A DNA stretch of 64,000 nucleotides from Catenulispora acidiphila DSM 44928 (GCF_000024025.1 NC_013131.1:4898001-4962000); one strand, 5' to 3'; counted from the first letter of the stretch, positions 35,747 through 44,007 are shown. Numbers and translations: made by a program. The notes: generated from the sequence alone by a model not told the origin.

Positions 35747-36994
35747 GTGCGTTCCGACCAACGCCTGGAGGATCTGCTCGCCGAGCTCAGGCCCGCGGTC
35801 CTCGGCGCCCTGGTCCGACGGCACGGGCAGTTCGACGGCTGCGAGGATGCGGTGCAGGAGGCGCTCGTCGCCGCGGCCACGCAGTGGCCAGCCGAGGGCG
35901 TTCCGGACAACCCGCGCGCCTGGCTGCTCACCGTCGCGGGGCGCCGCCTCACCGACTATTGGCGCAGCGACCACGCGCGCCGCACGCGCGAGGCCACGGT
36001 CGCGGCCATGGCGGCGCCGGAATCCGCGTACGCTCCGGCGCCGGACGACGAGGAGCGGATCTCAGCCGACGACGACACCCTGATGCTGCTGTTCCTGTGC
36101 TGCCATCCGGTGCTCAGCCCGTCCTCGCAGGTGGCGCTGACGCTGCGGGCGGTCGGCGGACTTACCACCGAGGAGATCGCGCAGGCGTTCCTGGTCCCGC
36201 AGACCTCGATGACGCGCCGCATCTCCCGCGCCAAGCAGCAGGTCAAGGACGCAGGGCTGACGTTCCGCCTGCCGCCGCAGGCCGAGCGTGCCGAGCGGAC
36301 GCGCGCGGTCCTGCACGTGCTGTACCTCATCTTCAATGAGGGCTACACCGCCACCGCCGGTCCGGATCTGCTGCGTCCGGACCTCACCGCCGAGGCGATC
36401 CGCCTGACCCGGCAGGTCCACCGCGTCCTGCCGGAGAACGGCGAGGTCGAGGGTCTGCTGGCGCTGATGCTCCTGACCGAGGCGCGCAGCCCGGCGCGGA
36501 CGCTGGCCGACGGGACTCTGGTCCCGATGGCCGATCAGGACCGGTCGCTGTGGAACGGCGATCTGGCCGAGGAGGGGTTGGCGTTGGTGGTCGAGGCGCT
36601 GGCTCGGCCGGGCGTCGGTCCCTACCGCTTGCAGGCTGCGATCGCTGCGGTGCACGTGGAGACGCCCGCCGACGGCACGACGGACTGGCCGCAGATCCTG
36701 GCGCTGTACGACCTGCTGGAGCAGATGGCGCCGAACGCGGTGGTCCGCCTGAACCGGGCGGTGGCGATGGCGATGGTCGAGGGGGCGCGCGAGGGACTGC
36801 GGCTGCTGGAGCCGCTGGAACAGGACCGATGGATGGCGGGCAACCATCGGCTGAGCGCGGTGCGTGCCTACCTGCTGGAGATGGACGGCGATCGCGCCGG
36901 CGCGCGCGAGGCGTACCGGACGGCGGCGCGACAGGCGGCGAGCGGGCCGGAGCAGCGGTATCTACGGGAGCAGGCGGAGCGGTTGGGCGCCTGA
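35747..36994 (+). CDS. ECF42-type RNA polymerase sigma factor with long C-terminal TPR-like extension
   Basis: The 415-residue protein starts at GTG. Sigma region 2 is at about 8-80 (HGQFDGCEDAVQEALVAAATQWP, NPRAWLLTVAGRRLTDYWR) and region 4 at about 110-165 (TLRAVGGLTTEEIAQAFLVPQTSMTRRISRAKQQV). DUF6596 follows (VLHVLYLIFNEGYTATAGPDLLRPDLTAEAIRL), then helical repeats to the end. This arrangement and the nearby DGPF protein identify group ECF42, whose extension is thought to be needed for activity in place of an anti-sigma factor. No anti-sigma gene is adjacent. Confidence 0.92.
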   Translation: MRSDQRLEDLLAELRPAVLGALVRRHGQFDGCEDAVQEALVAAATQWPAEGVPDNPRAWLLTVAGRRLTDYWRSDHARRTREATVAAMAAPESAYAPAPDDEERISADDDTLMLLFLCCHPVLSPSSQVALTLRAVGGLTTEEIAQAFLVPQTSMTRRISRAKQQVKDAGLTFRLPPQAERAERTRAVLHVLYLIFNEGYTATAGPDLLRPDLTAEAIRLTRQVHRVLPENGEVEGLLALMLLTEARSPARTLADGTLVPMADQDRSLWNGDLAEEGLALVVEALARPGVGPYRLQAAIAAVHVETPADGTTDWPQILALYDLLEQMAPNAVVRLNRAVAMAMVEGAREGLRLLEPLEQDRWMAGNHRLSAVRAYLLEMDGDRAGAREAYRTAARQAASGPEQRYLREQAERLGA

Positions 36995-37023
36995 GGGGTG
37001 CTCGGAACCCGCTGGTCGCCTGA

Positions 37024-37047
37024 AGCGGCACCGGGCTCCGGGCCGCT
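37024..37047. terminator. Hairpin between convergent sigma-factor and SDR genes
   Basis: AGCGGC (37024-37029) pairs with GCCGCT (37042-37047), extended after one bulged A by CCGG (37031-37034) with CCGG (37038-37041), leaving a three-base loop. Its place between two convergent genes suggests a bidirectional terminator. Confidence 0.6.
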
Positions 37048-37916
37048 CAGCGATCGAAGTAGAAGCCTGCGTCGAGGTCGGCGAGCAGGGTGGGGTGGGT
37101 CGGCTCCCAGCCGAGCAGTTCGCGGGTCGCCTCGTTCGGCATCTTGACGTCGATGGCGATGAAGGGGAACGCCTGGAAGTGCTCAGCGGCCTGCTCCGCC
37201 GACATGCTGACCGCCTCGATGCCCAGGTGGCGGGCGACCGACTCGGCGATGGTGCGGACCGGGACGCCGGCCTCGGTGGCTCCGGTGACCTGGGCGCCGG
37301 CCGGAGCCTTGTCCACCGCGAGCGCCCAGACGCGGGCGACGTCGAGGGTGTGGCCCGCGGACCAGGTGTTGGTGCCGTCGCCGACGTAGCCGGCGACGCC
37401 GGTCTGGCGGGCGATGCGGAGGTACTGCGGAATGAATCCGTTCCGGTCGCGCCCGCTGTGCGTGACGTTCGGGACCGCGACCAGGACGGTGCGCACGCCG
37501 CGTTCGGCGTATCCGTGGATGGCGAGCGCGACCTTGGCGCGGGGATTCGGGTGGTTCGCGAGGTCCTCGACGCGGCCCGTGCCGATGCCCAGGAAGGCCT
37601 TGCCGGTGTCGGCGAGTTCGCCGCAGATCGCGTGGACGACCTGTTCGTCCTGTGCCGCGACCTCGGCGAAGCGGCCGGAGGCGATGCCGTCGTGCTGGAA
37701 GCCGAGGTGGACGACCGCGTCGGCGCCGCGGGCGGCCTCGCGCAGGCCGTCGAGGCCGGTCAGGTCCCCGCGGCGGGCCTCGGCGCCCATCGCGCTGACG
37801 GTCGCGGCCGCCGCGTCGGAACGGGCGAGGCCGACAACGTCGTGACCTGCGGCGATGAGCTCGGGAACGACGGCGGAGCCGATGTGGCCGCTGGCACCGG
37901 TGACGAAGACGCGCAT
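37047..37916 (-). CDS. Atypical/extended SDR NAD(P)-dependent epimerase-like oxidoreductase
   Basis: The 289-residue protein begins MRVFVTGASGHIGSAVVPELIAAGHDVVGLARSD, with the GASGHIG nucleotide-binding motif. DLTGLDGLREAARGADAVVHLGF and a sugar/nucleotide-type C-terminal domain follow. No standard YxxxK is obvious; the family includes NmrA-like and epimerase-like reductases. It is divergent from a TetR gene across a 60-bp inverted repeat that probably represses it. The substrate is unknown. Confidence 0.87.
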   Translation of the reverse strand: MRVFVTGASGHIGSAVVPELIAAGHDVVGLARSDAAAATVSAMGAEARRGDLTGLDGLREAARGADAVVHLGFQHDGIASGRFAEVAAQDEQVVHAICGELADTGKAFLGIGTGRVEDLANHPNPRAKVALAIHGYAERGVRTVLVAVPNVTHSGRDRNGFIPQYLRIARQTGVAGYVGDGTNTWSAGHTLDVARVWALAVDKAPAGAQVTGATEAGVPVRTIAESVARHLGIEAVSMSAEQAAEHFQAFPFIAIDVKMPNEATRELLGWEPTHPTLLADLDAGFYFDR

Positions 37917-37932
37917 GAGGATCTCCTCGGAA

Positions 37933-37992
37933 AGGTGATGTGACTGGGTAACATCACAGTAGCACGAGCGATGTTACCCAGTCACATCACCT
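37933..37992. promoter_or_regulatory. 60-bp perfect inverted repeat, TetR operator pair
   Basis: The left arm 37933-37955 is the exact reverse complement of the right arm 37970-37992 (23 bp each) around a 14-bp spacer. Each arm with its border holds a smaller site of the form GTGATGT-N9-ACATCAC, so two TetR dimers could bind side by side. It fills almost the whole spacer between the SDR start (37916) and the TetR start (38005), so both genes should be controlled. Confidence 0.85.
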
Positions 37993-38004
37993 AGGATGGT
38001 CCAC

Positions 38005-38580
38005 ATGGCTCGATGGGAACCGAACGCACGGGAACGGCTGGTCCGCTCCGCGGTCGAACTGTTCGCGGAGCAGGGATACGAGGCGACGACGGTCACCGAG
38101 ATCGCCGAACGGGCCGGAGGGCTGACCAAGACCACGTTCTTCCGGCACTTCGCCGACAAACGCGAGGTGCTGTTCGCCGGGCAGGAGATCCACGGCCGGA
38201 TCGTGGCCGAGGCGATCGCCGAGGCGCCCGCATCGGCCACCCCCCTGGAGATGGTCGGCCTGGCGCTGGACGGGCTCGCATCCTCGTTCACGGAGGACCG
38301 ACGGGACATCGGGCGCAAGCTTCGGACGGTCGTCGCGCACAGCGCGGAGTTGCAGGAGCGCTCCGCCGCCAAGCGGGCGGCGCTCTCCGAGACGATGGCG
38401 CGGGCACTTCGCACGCACGGCGTCTCGGAACTCGTTGCCGATCTCGCGGCCGATCTGGGCGTGCGTGCGTTTTATAGAGCGTTCGACCAGTGGGCATCGT
38501 CAGCGGATTCGCGGACTCTCGTCGAGTATGTGCCAGCGGTGTTCAGTGAGTTGAAGACGGCTGTGTCCGTGCTCGAATAG
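38005..38580 (+). CDS. TetR-family repressor, divergent from the SDR gene
   Basis: The ATG at 38005 gives 191 residues with the TetR helix-turn-helix (RLVRSAVELFAEQGYEATTVTEIAERAGGLTKTTFFRHFADKREVLF, about 11-57) and a helical ligand-binding domain. It most likely represses the divergent SDR gene and itself through the 60-bp inverted repeat. An in-frame ATG three codons upstream lies inside the repeat and is less likely. The effector is unknown. Confidence 0.9.
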   Translation: MARWEPNARERLVRSAVELFAEQGYEATTVTEIAERAGGLTKTTFFRHFADKREVLFAGQEIHGRIVAEAIAEAPASATPLEMVGLALDGLASSFTEDRRDIGRKLRTVVAHSAELQERSAAKRAALSETMARALRTHGVSELVADLAADLGVRAFYRAFDQWASSADSRTLVEYVPAVFSELKTAVSVLE

Positions 38581-38787
38581 CCGCCTGTGGCCGGGGTCGC
38601 ACGCCGGCCGCTCGACCTGTCTGGCCGATTGATTGGCCGCGACCCCGACCTGCCGAACCACGTTCGCCTGCGGACGGTTCCGGGCGGCGTGTTCCGGCCA
38701 TTCGTTCGGTGACTGTCTCTCGGGACCGCCGCATGCCCGATGGTGGGTGCGTCGAAGCGGTCGTTCGTCCGAGAGGCGGTATTCCCC

Positions 38788-39843
38788 ATGTCCGGTTTTC
38801 CTCAGTGGCCTGATCACGAGGCGGTCCTGATCCGTACCGGTGCGCGTTCCGGTCTGCCTGTGGTCATCGCGATGCACTCCTCGGTGCTCGGTCCGTTCGC
38901 CGGAGGCTGCCGGATTTGGCGGTATCCACGCTGGCAGGACGGTTTGGAGGACGCGTTGCGGCTGTCGGCGGCGATGACCGCCAAGTTCGCGGCGGCCGGG
39001 TTGGCGCGTGGCGGCGGCAAGTCGGTGGTGGCGATGCCGGAGGGGTACGAGCTCACGCCGGCCGCCAAGCGTGCCATCCTGCTCGATGTCGGCGACGCCA
39101 TCGAATCGCTGGACGGCCGGTACGCGACCGGGCCCGACGTCGGTACCTCGCCGCAGGACATGGTGGTGATCGGGGAGCAGACCAGCCATGTGTTCTGCAA
39201 GCCGGCCGAGGAAGGCGGCAGTGGTGATTCCTCTCCGGCCACCGCCGAAGGGAGCGTTGCGGCGCTCAGCGCGATCGGCGCGTGGCTGGATGGCGGGGAC
39301 AGCCCACGTCTGGACGGGCTGCGTGTGGCGGTCGTCGGGCTCGGCAGCGTCGGCGCGCGGATCGCGGCGCTGCTGTCCGAGGCGGGAGCCGAACTCGTGC
39401 TCAGCGATATCGACGCCGCCAAGAAGGCGGTGGCCGATCGCCTCGGCGCGCGGTGGTGCGAGGATCCGCATGAGGCGCTGACCGCTGATGTCGACGTCGT
39501 TGTTCCCGCTGCGCTCGGCGGCGTGCTGACCGAGGAGATCGTGCCGGAGCTGCGGTGTCGGGCCATTGCCGGGCCCGCCAACAACCAGCTGGCGGTGCCT
39601 CAGGTCGCTGATGCGCTGCACGAGCGGGGGATCGCCTGGGTTCCGGACTACATCGCCAGCGCCGGCGGCGTGATCCACGCGATCACCGTCGAGTTGGACA
39701 AGCGGACTGAGGAGGAGGCGCTGCTACGGGTCCGCGGGATCGAGGACACGGTTGCCGGGCTGCTGCAGAGTGCTGATGATCGCGGGGTCGCGCTCGCGGT
39801 CGTCGCCGAGGAGATGGTTCGCGCGCGGCTCGGCGCACGGTGA
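38788..39843 (+). CDS. Glu/Leu/Phe/Val-family amino-acid dehydrogenase (leucine dehydrogenase-like)
   Basis: From the ATG at 38788 the 351-residue protein follows the family: HSSVLGPFAGGCRIWRY, the catalytic lysine region ARGGGKSVVAMPEG, TGPDVGTSPQDM, NAD fold LRVAVVGLGSVGARIAALL, and AGPANNQLAVPQVADAL with the typical PDYIASAGG. It deaminates a branched or aromatic amino acid to the 2-oxo acid with NAD. It is encoded just upstream of an Lrp/AsnC regulator, the usual controller of such enzymes. It lacks the longer N-terminus of glutamate dehydrogenases. Confidence 0.9.
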   Translation: MSGFPQWPDHEAVLIRTGARSGLPVVIAMHSSVLGPFAGGCRIWRYPRWQDGLEDALRLSAAMTAKFAAAGLARGGGKSVVAMPEGYELTPAAKRAILLDVGDAIESLDGRYATGPDVGTSPQDMVVIGEQTSHVFCKPAEEGGSGDSSPATAEGSVAALSAIGAWLDGGDSPRLDGLRVAVVGLGSVGARIAALLSEAGAELVLSDIDAAKKAVADRLGARWCEDPHEALTADVDVVVPAALGGVLTEEIVPELRCRAIAGPANNQLAVPQVADALHERGIAWVPDYIASAGGVIHAITVELDKRTEEEALLRVRGIEDTVAGLLQSADDRGVALAVVAEEMVRARLGAR

Positions 39844-39847
39844 GGCA

Positions 39848-39880
39848 CACCTGAAGCCCACCCGAAGCCCACCTGAAGCC
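39848..39880 (+). repeat. Three tandem 11-bp repeats before the lrp gene
   Basis: CACCTGAAGCC, CACCCGAAGCC and CACCTGAAGCC follow directly on one another, starting 5 bp after the dehydrogenase stop codon and ending 33 bp before the lrp start. Repeats with one helical-turn spacing could be an Lrp binding platform, or a slippage product. Confidence 0.75.
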
Positions 39881-39912
39881 ATCGTGCGAGGCCGACTGCC
39901 AGGATTCGGAGT

Positions 39913-40371
39913 ATGGATCAGCTCGATGCGGAGATCGTCCGCCTTCTGCAAGCCGACGCCCGGCAGTCGAACCGCGAACTGGCTCGGACGCTCGGCGTCG
40001 CGCCCTCGACGTGCCTGGAGCGGGTCAGGTCCCTGACCCGGCGCGGGGTGATCCGCGGCTACCACGCCGAGATCGACACCGCCGCCCTCAACCGCGGGGT
40101 CCAGGCGCTGGTCGCGGTGCAGATCAGGCCGCTGAGCCGCAGCGTGATCGACGCGTTCTCCGACTTCGCCTCGGCGCTGCCGGAGGTGCTCAGCACGTTC
40201 GTGCTCTCCGGCGGCGACGACTTCGTGCTCCACGTCGGCGTCCCGGACCTGGACCGCCTGCACATGTTCCTGACCGACCGGCTCGCCAAGCGCCGCGAGG
40301 TCACCGGCTTCCGCACCTCGGTGATCTTCAAGCAGGTCCACCAGGCGGTGCCGGAGCGCCTGCCGGACTGA
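39913..40371 (+). CDS. Lrp/AsnC-family transcriptional regulator
   Basis: The 152-residue protein has the Lrp helix-turn-helix (MDQLDAEIVRLLQADARQSNRELARTLGVAPSTCLERVRSL, 1-41) and an RAM effector domain (QALVAVQIRPLSRSVIDAF, SGGDDFVLHVGVPDLDRLHMFL). It senses an amino acid and probably controls the adjacent dehydrogenase gene and itself. It lies 69 bp downstream of that gene with three 11-bp repeats between. Confidence 0.92.
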   Translation: MDQLDAEIVRLLQADARQSNRELARTLGVAPSTCLERVRSLTRRGVIRGYHAEIDTAALNRGVQALVAVQIRPLSRSVIDAFSDFASALPEVLSTFVLSGGDDFVLHVGVPDLDRLHMFLTDRLAKRREVTGFRTSVIFKQVHQAVPERLPD

Positions 40372-40401
40372 GCGGCATGTGAGGCTGAGCCGCCGAGCGC
40401 C

Positions 40402-40533
40402 TCAGCCCAGCAGCGCCAGGCTCGCCGCCGTACCGGCCAGCACGACCATGACCAGCACGATCAGCACGATCTCCTTGGCGCTGACGATGCTCACATCGAC
40501 GCTCTGCTTAGCCGGTCGCTTCTGGGATGCCAT
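40402..40533 (-). CDS. 43-residue single-span membrane peptide
   Basis: On the minus strand ATG at 40533 to TGA at 40402-40404 encodes a soluble, basic start (MASQKRPAKQSVDVSIVSAK) and one helix (EIVLIVLVMVVLAGTAAS, about 21-38). GAAAGG lies about 8 bases upstream of the ATG. The clear split into polar and membrane parts and the Shine-Dalgarno sequence support a real gene although it is very short. It is 99 bp downstream of a DUF4436 membrane protein gene on the same strand. Function unknown. Confidence 0.6.
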   Translation of the reverse strand: MASQKRPAKQSVDVSIVSAKEIVLIVLVMVVLAGTAASLALLG

Positions 40534-40632
40534 GCCTGATGCCTTTCGCAGGTCGATATCGCGGCAACCCTAGCTTGGCTGTTTGTGGGGCTCGCAGTCG
40601 GGGCGGGCCCGGCCGGGCCGGCTTCACCCGCC

Positions 40633-41514
40633 TCACCCCTGCTTGGGCGCCGCCGCCGAGTTCCGCAGCCACGACAGCGCGGCGGCGACCAGGCACAGTC
40701 CGATGATCATCAACGCCCAGAAGAACACCAGGAAGTCCGCCAGCGTCCCGACCGGCGGCGTGGTCGGCATGCCGTTGCGGATGCCGGGGATCGCGAACAG
40801 CGTCGCGGCCAGCGCCGCCAGCGTGGTGAACTCCACCTTCCGCAGCCGGATCGCCCGCACCACCATGGCCACGTTCACCACGACCAGCAGCCCCAGCACG
40901 GTCATCAGCCCGAACGCCATGATCAGCACCGAGCTGGAGCGCCGCGCGTCGACGTCCAGGATCACGTCCCCGGGACCGGCCTCCGCGGACATGGTCGGCG
41001 TCAGAGCCCAGTCGTCGGAGGAGGAGGCCCATCGCGTGAGCACCGGGACCGGGGCGCCGTTCTCATCGCGGACGTGCACGTCGAGGGTGAAGGAGTGGCG
41101 GTCGACCGGATAGGTGTCGGTCTCCCCGATCGCGTCCAGCGTGGCGTCGGAGATCGGGATCGTCTGCCCCGCGGTGTACTTCTGGTTCTTCGCCCCGCCG
41201 ACGTCGTCGACGAGGATCGACAGCGGTTTGGCCAGCGTGTTGTGCCCCGTCCCGGCCCAGGAACCCGTCGGCGTGAAGTTCAGGCGCATCTTGTAGGAGT
41301 TCATCACCGGATCGACGGTCAGCATCGTGGCCTGCAGGTCGATGAAGCCGTCCGCCGGGGCGCCGCCGATCGGGGCGAAGGCCTTGTGGTGCGCGCCGCC
41401 GGAGTGCACGAAGCCGACGATGACGTACGCGTACGCCGCGGTGAGCAGGGTCAGTCCCACGATCGCAGCCGCGATGCGGTTGCGGCCACTGGTCTGCGGA
41501 GTGATGTCGTCCAT
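40633..41514 (-). CDS. DUF4436-type membrane protein
   Basis: The 293-residue protein has one N-terminal helix (IAAAIVGLTLLTAAYAYVIVGF), an extracytoplasmic beta-rich domain (about 40-185), and three C-terminal helices (VLIMAFGLMTVLGLLVVVNVAMV, FTTLAALAATLFAIPGI, FLVFFWALMIIGLCLVAAAL) with the family signature GIRNGMPTTPPVGTLADFLVFFWA. This matches DUF4436, found mainly in actinobacteria; function unknown. It is transcribed alone, followed by the 43-residue peptide. Confidence 0.85.
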   Translation of the reverse strand: MDDITPQTSGRNRIAAAIVGLTLLTAAYAYVIVGFVHSGGAHHKAFAPIGGAPADGFIDLQATMLTVDPVMNSYKMRLNFTPTGSWAGTGHNTLAKPLSILVDDVGGAKNQKYTAGQTIPISDATLDAIGETDTYPVDRHSFTLDVHVRDENGAPVPVLTRWASSSDDWALTPTMSAEAGPGDVILDVDARRSSSVLIMAFGLMTVLGLLVVVNVAMVVRAIRLRKVEFTTLAALAATLFAIPGIRNGMPTTPPVGTLADFLVFFWALMIIGLCLVAAALSWLRNSAAAPKQG

Positions 41515-41646
41515 ACAGGCCCTTCTCGCTAAAAGATCTTCACGAGCCTGTCAACCGACGCTGTCACCAGCGGTGAGATGGTGGTCGCGCCACAGGATTT
41601 TCACTCGAACGAGGGATGTCCGGCGCTGCTCGACGCGGCGCCGACC

Positions 41647-42420
41647 CTACTTCGCCCGCCGCGCCGTGATCAGCCGCTCCCGGTCGAACATCGGCGCGAT
41701 GAGCCGGTAGGCGCCGATGTCGAGCACGAGCAGCCCGACTGCGAACAGCAGCGCGACCTGGAACGTCGGCGTGATGACGTCGAACGCCATCAGCGCGGTG
41801 ATCGCGAGCGGGGGCAGGCTGGCCAGCGTTCCCAGCTGCTGCGCGACGCGCACGTCGTTGGCGCGCACCGACACCGCGAGCCCGGCCCAGATCGCCCAGC
41901 CGGCGAGCAGTGGGACGAACAGGACCTGCGCGAGGATTCGCGGGCCCTCCAGGACCGCGTCGGCGATCTGCTGGTGCGCGAACAGCTTCACCATCAGTAG
42001 GAAGATGCCCAGCATCGCGTAGGCGATGGACACCGCCGGGATCAGTGCGGCCAGTGCCTTGCCGATGAGCAGTTCCTCGCTGCGGACCGGTGTGGTCAGC
42101 ACCGGTTCCAGGGTGCCCTGCTCGCGTTCGGTGACGATCGAGGTCGCCGCGATCGTGGCCGGCAGGATGACCGGGACCAGCAGCAGGAACAGCATCGTGG
42201 AGCCGACGCGGGCTTGCAGCGCGGTGTGGTCGACGTCCGTCGGCGCGGCGAAGATGTTGATGATCGGGTTGACCAGGAAGACGATCGGCAGGACGGTCAT
42301 CGTGCCCAGGACGAAGCGGTTGCGGCGGTAGTCGGTGATCTCTTTGCGGACCACGGCGCGGACCCGCGTGGCGTCGATGCGGCCGGACCGCACTGCCTGG
42401 ATCGCTTTCAGCGCGCTCAT
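41647..42420 (-). CDS. ABC-2-type export permease
   Basis: The 257-residue membrane protein starts at the ATG overlapping the ATPase stop by 4 bp. It has about six helices and the ABC-2/NatB-like loop TSIVTEREQGTLEPVLTTPVRSEELLIGKAL. Together with the upstream ATPase it forms an exporter for a small molecule, lipid or ion; the substrate is not predictable. It is the third gene of the RHH-ATPase-permease operon. Confidence 0.9.
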   Translation of the reverse strand: MSALKAIQAVRSGRIDATRVRAVVRKEITDYRRNRFVLGTMTVLPIVFLVNPIINIFAAPTDVDHTALQARVGSTMLFLLLVPVILPATIAATSIVTEREQGTLEPVLTTPVRSEELLIGKALAALIPAVSIAYAMLGIFLLMVKLFAHQQIADAVLEGPRILAQVLFVPLLAGWAIWAGLAVSVRANDVRVAQQLGTLASLPPLAITALMAFDVITPTFQVALLFAVGLLVLDIGAYRLIAPMFDRERLITARRAK

Positions 42421-43439
42421 CGCTGACTCGCCTCCACATCCTCGTTGACGAGTTCCAGATAGACGTCTTCCAGCGAGTGGCGGGACTCGCCGACCGACAG
42501 GACGTCGGCTTGTGCGTGGACCAGGGCTCTGACGACCTCGGGGGCGGCGAGCGTCGGGTCGCTGACCGCGAGGCGGTAGGTGCTGGTGCCGGTGCTGGTA
42601 CCGGTATCTGTGCTGGCGTCGGAGCCGGTGCGGCGCGGACCGCCGCGGCCGTCGCCGTCGTTGTCCCAGCTCTCGACGCCCGGCAGCCCGCCGAAGACGC
42701 GCTCCGGGTCGGCCAGCGGCGCGGCCGTCGTCACCACCAAACCCTTGTGGAACAACTGCTCGCGCAGCTCCGAGGGCTTGCCGATGGTGCGCAGCGTGGT
42801 GTTCAGGATCGCCACGCGGTCGCACAGCGACTCGGCCTCGGCCAGCCGGTGCGTGGTGAAGAAGATGGTGACGCCGCGGTCCCGCAGGCCGCTGATCAGG
42901 TCGTGCACGCCGCGTGCCGCGACCGGGTCCAGGCCGGACGTGGGCTCGTCCAGGAACAGGATCTCCGGGTCGTTGAGCAGCGTGCGGGCCAGTCCGACGC
43001 GCTGGCGCAGTCCCTTGGACAGGCTGTTGCAGGTGTCGTTGGCGCGGTCGGTCAGGTTGACGGACTCCAGCGCGCGCTTGATGCGCTGCTCGCCGTTCGC
43101 CAGGTGGTAGAGGCCGACGAAGTACTGCAGGTTCTCTTTCACCGAGAGCCGGCCGTACAGACCCGGCGCCTCGGTCATGATCGCGATGCGCTTGCGGATC
43201 TCGACGGCGTTGGCGGCCTCCAGCGGGATGCCCGCGACGGTCGCGCGGCCGGAGGTCGGGGTGATCAGGGTGCCCAGGCTGCGGACGGTCGTGGTCTTGC
43301 CGGCGCCGTTCGGGCCCAGGAAGCCGAAGACCTCGCCGCGGCCGACGGTGAAGCTGACGTCGGAGTAGGCGGTGCGGGAGCCGAAGGTCTTGGTGAGTTT
43401 GTCGACGACGAGGACGGGGTCGTCCAGCACCGCGGTCAT
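42417..43439 (-). CDS. ABC exporter ATP-binding protein
   Basis: The 340-residue ATPase shows Walker A GPNGAGKTTT, Q-loop region IAIMTEAPGLYG, signature NSLSKGLRQRVGLART, Walker B EILFLDEPTSGLDP and the switch His in FFTTHRLAEAES. Near residue 280 a short Gly/Asp-rich stretch with TDTGTSTGTSTY looks like an in-frame microsatellite insertion (42575-42620) into the variable C-terminal region. It overlaps the RHH gene upstream and the permease downstream by 4 bp each. Confidence 0.92.
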   Translation of the reverse strand: MTAVLDDPVLVVDKLTKTFGSRTAYSDVSFTVGRGEVFGFLGPNGAGKTTTVRSLGTLITPTSGRATVAGIPLEAANAVEIRKRIAIMTEAPGLYGRLSVKENLQYFVGLYHLANGEQRIKRALESVNLTDRANDTCNSLSKGLRQRVGLARTLLNDPEILFLDEPTSGLDPVAARGVHDLISGLRDRGVTIFFTTHRLAEAESLCDRVAILNTTLRTIGKPSELREQLFHKGLVVTTAAPLADPERVFGGLPGVESWDNDGDGRGGPRRTGSDASTDTGTSTGTSTYRLAVSDPTLAAPEVVRALVHAQADVLSVGESRHSLEDVYLELVNEDVEASQR

Positions 43440-43750
43440 GGGCGCTCCTCGGGGGTGGTCGGTTCGGGTTCTGGGGTTGTTTCGGGTTCTGCGGTTGTTT
43501 CGGTGGCGGGGTCGGGCGTGTTGGCTGGCGGGACCTCCGGGTCGGGCGTGTCGCCCCGCGCTTTCGGCGGGCGTCCGCGGCGGGGCATGCCGCCGACGTC
43601 CGACGGCAGCCGCCCGGCCCGGGACAGGGCTTGGCGCAGCACGTACTCGATCTGGGCGGTGGTGCTGCGCAGCTCGTCGCCGGCCCAGCGGGCCAGGGCG
43701 TCGTGGACGGCCGGGTCCAGGCGCAGCAGGATCTGCTTGCGATCGGCCAT
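43436..43750 (-). CDS. Ribbon-helix-helix (CopG/Arc-like) regulator with a Pro/Glu/Thr tail
   Basis: The 104-residue protein begins MADRKQILLRLDPAVHDALARWAGDELRSTTAQIEYVLRQAL, a typical beta-strand/two-helix RHH DNA-binding domain (1-42). A basic hinge (PRRGRPPKARG) and a low-complexity tail of PET repeats follow. Its stop overlaps the ATPase start by 4 bp, so it is the first gene of the exporter operon. The 16-bp palindrome 87 bp upstream is its likely operator, giving autoregulation of the exporter. Confidence 0.8.
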   Translation of the reverse strand: MADRKQILLRLDPAVHDALARWAGDELRSTTAQIEYVLRQALSRAGRLPSDVGGMPRRGRPPKARGDTPDPEVPPANTPDPATETTAEPETTPEPEPTTPEERP

Positions 43751-43836
43751 GCGCGGTATGGAGGCCTTCCTCGTGGGGAGCTTGGGGGAGCTTGTCGGGG
43801 CTGTCGGGGCTGTCGGGTCGCGAAGAATAGTCTAGC

Positions 43837-43852
43837 AAAGTGATATCACTTT
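43837..43852. promoter_or_regulatory. 16-bp palindrome AAAGTGATATCACTTT, likely RHH operator
   Basis: A perfect AT-rich palindrome in very GC-rich surroundings, 87 bp upstream of the RHH gene start. On the minus strand it overlaps a promoter-like region: TAGACT, a possible -10, lies just downstream at 43829-43834. Binding by the RHH protein is inferred. Confidence 0.6.
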
Positions 43853-44007
43853 TTTCACCCGACCCCTGCGCGCCATGGAAGGCCGGTGGCGCCGTTAGGC
43901 CATCCGTGACCCCAATTCCGCCGCCCGCGACAACCTGACAGGGGTCTGACCCCGTTGTGGGGGAGACGATGGAAAGATGATCTCGGTGGTCGAGGGAGGG
44001 AGCGGTT

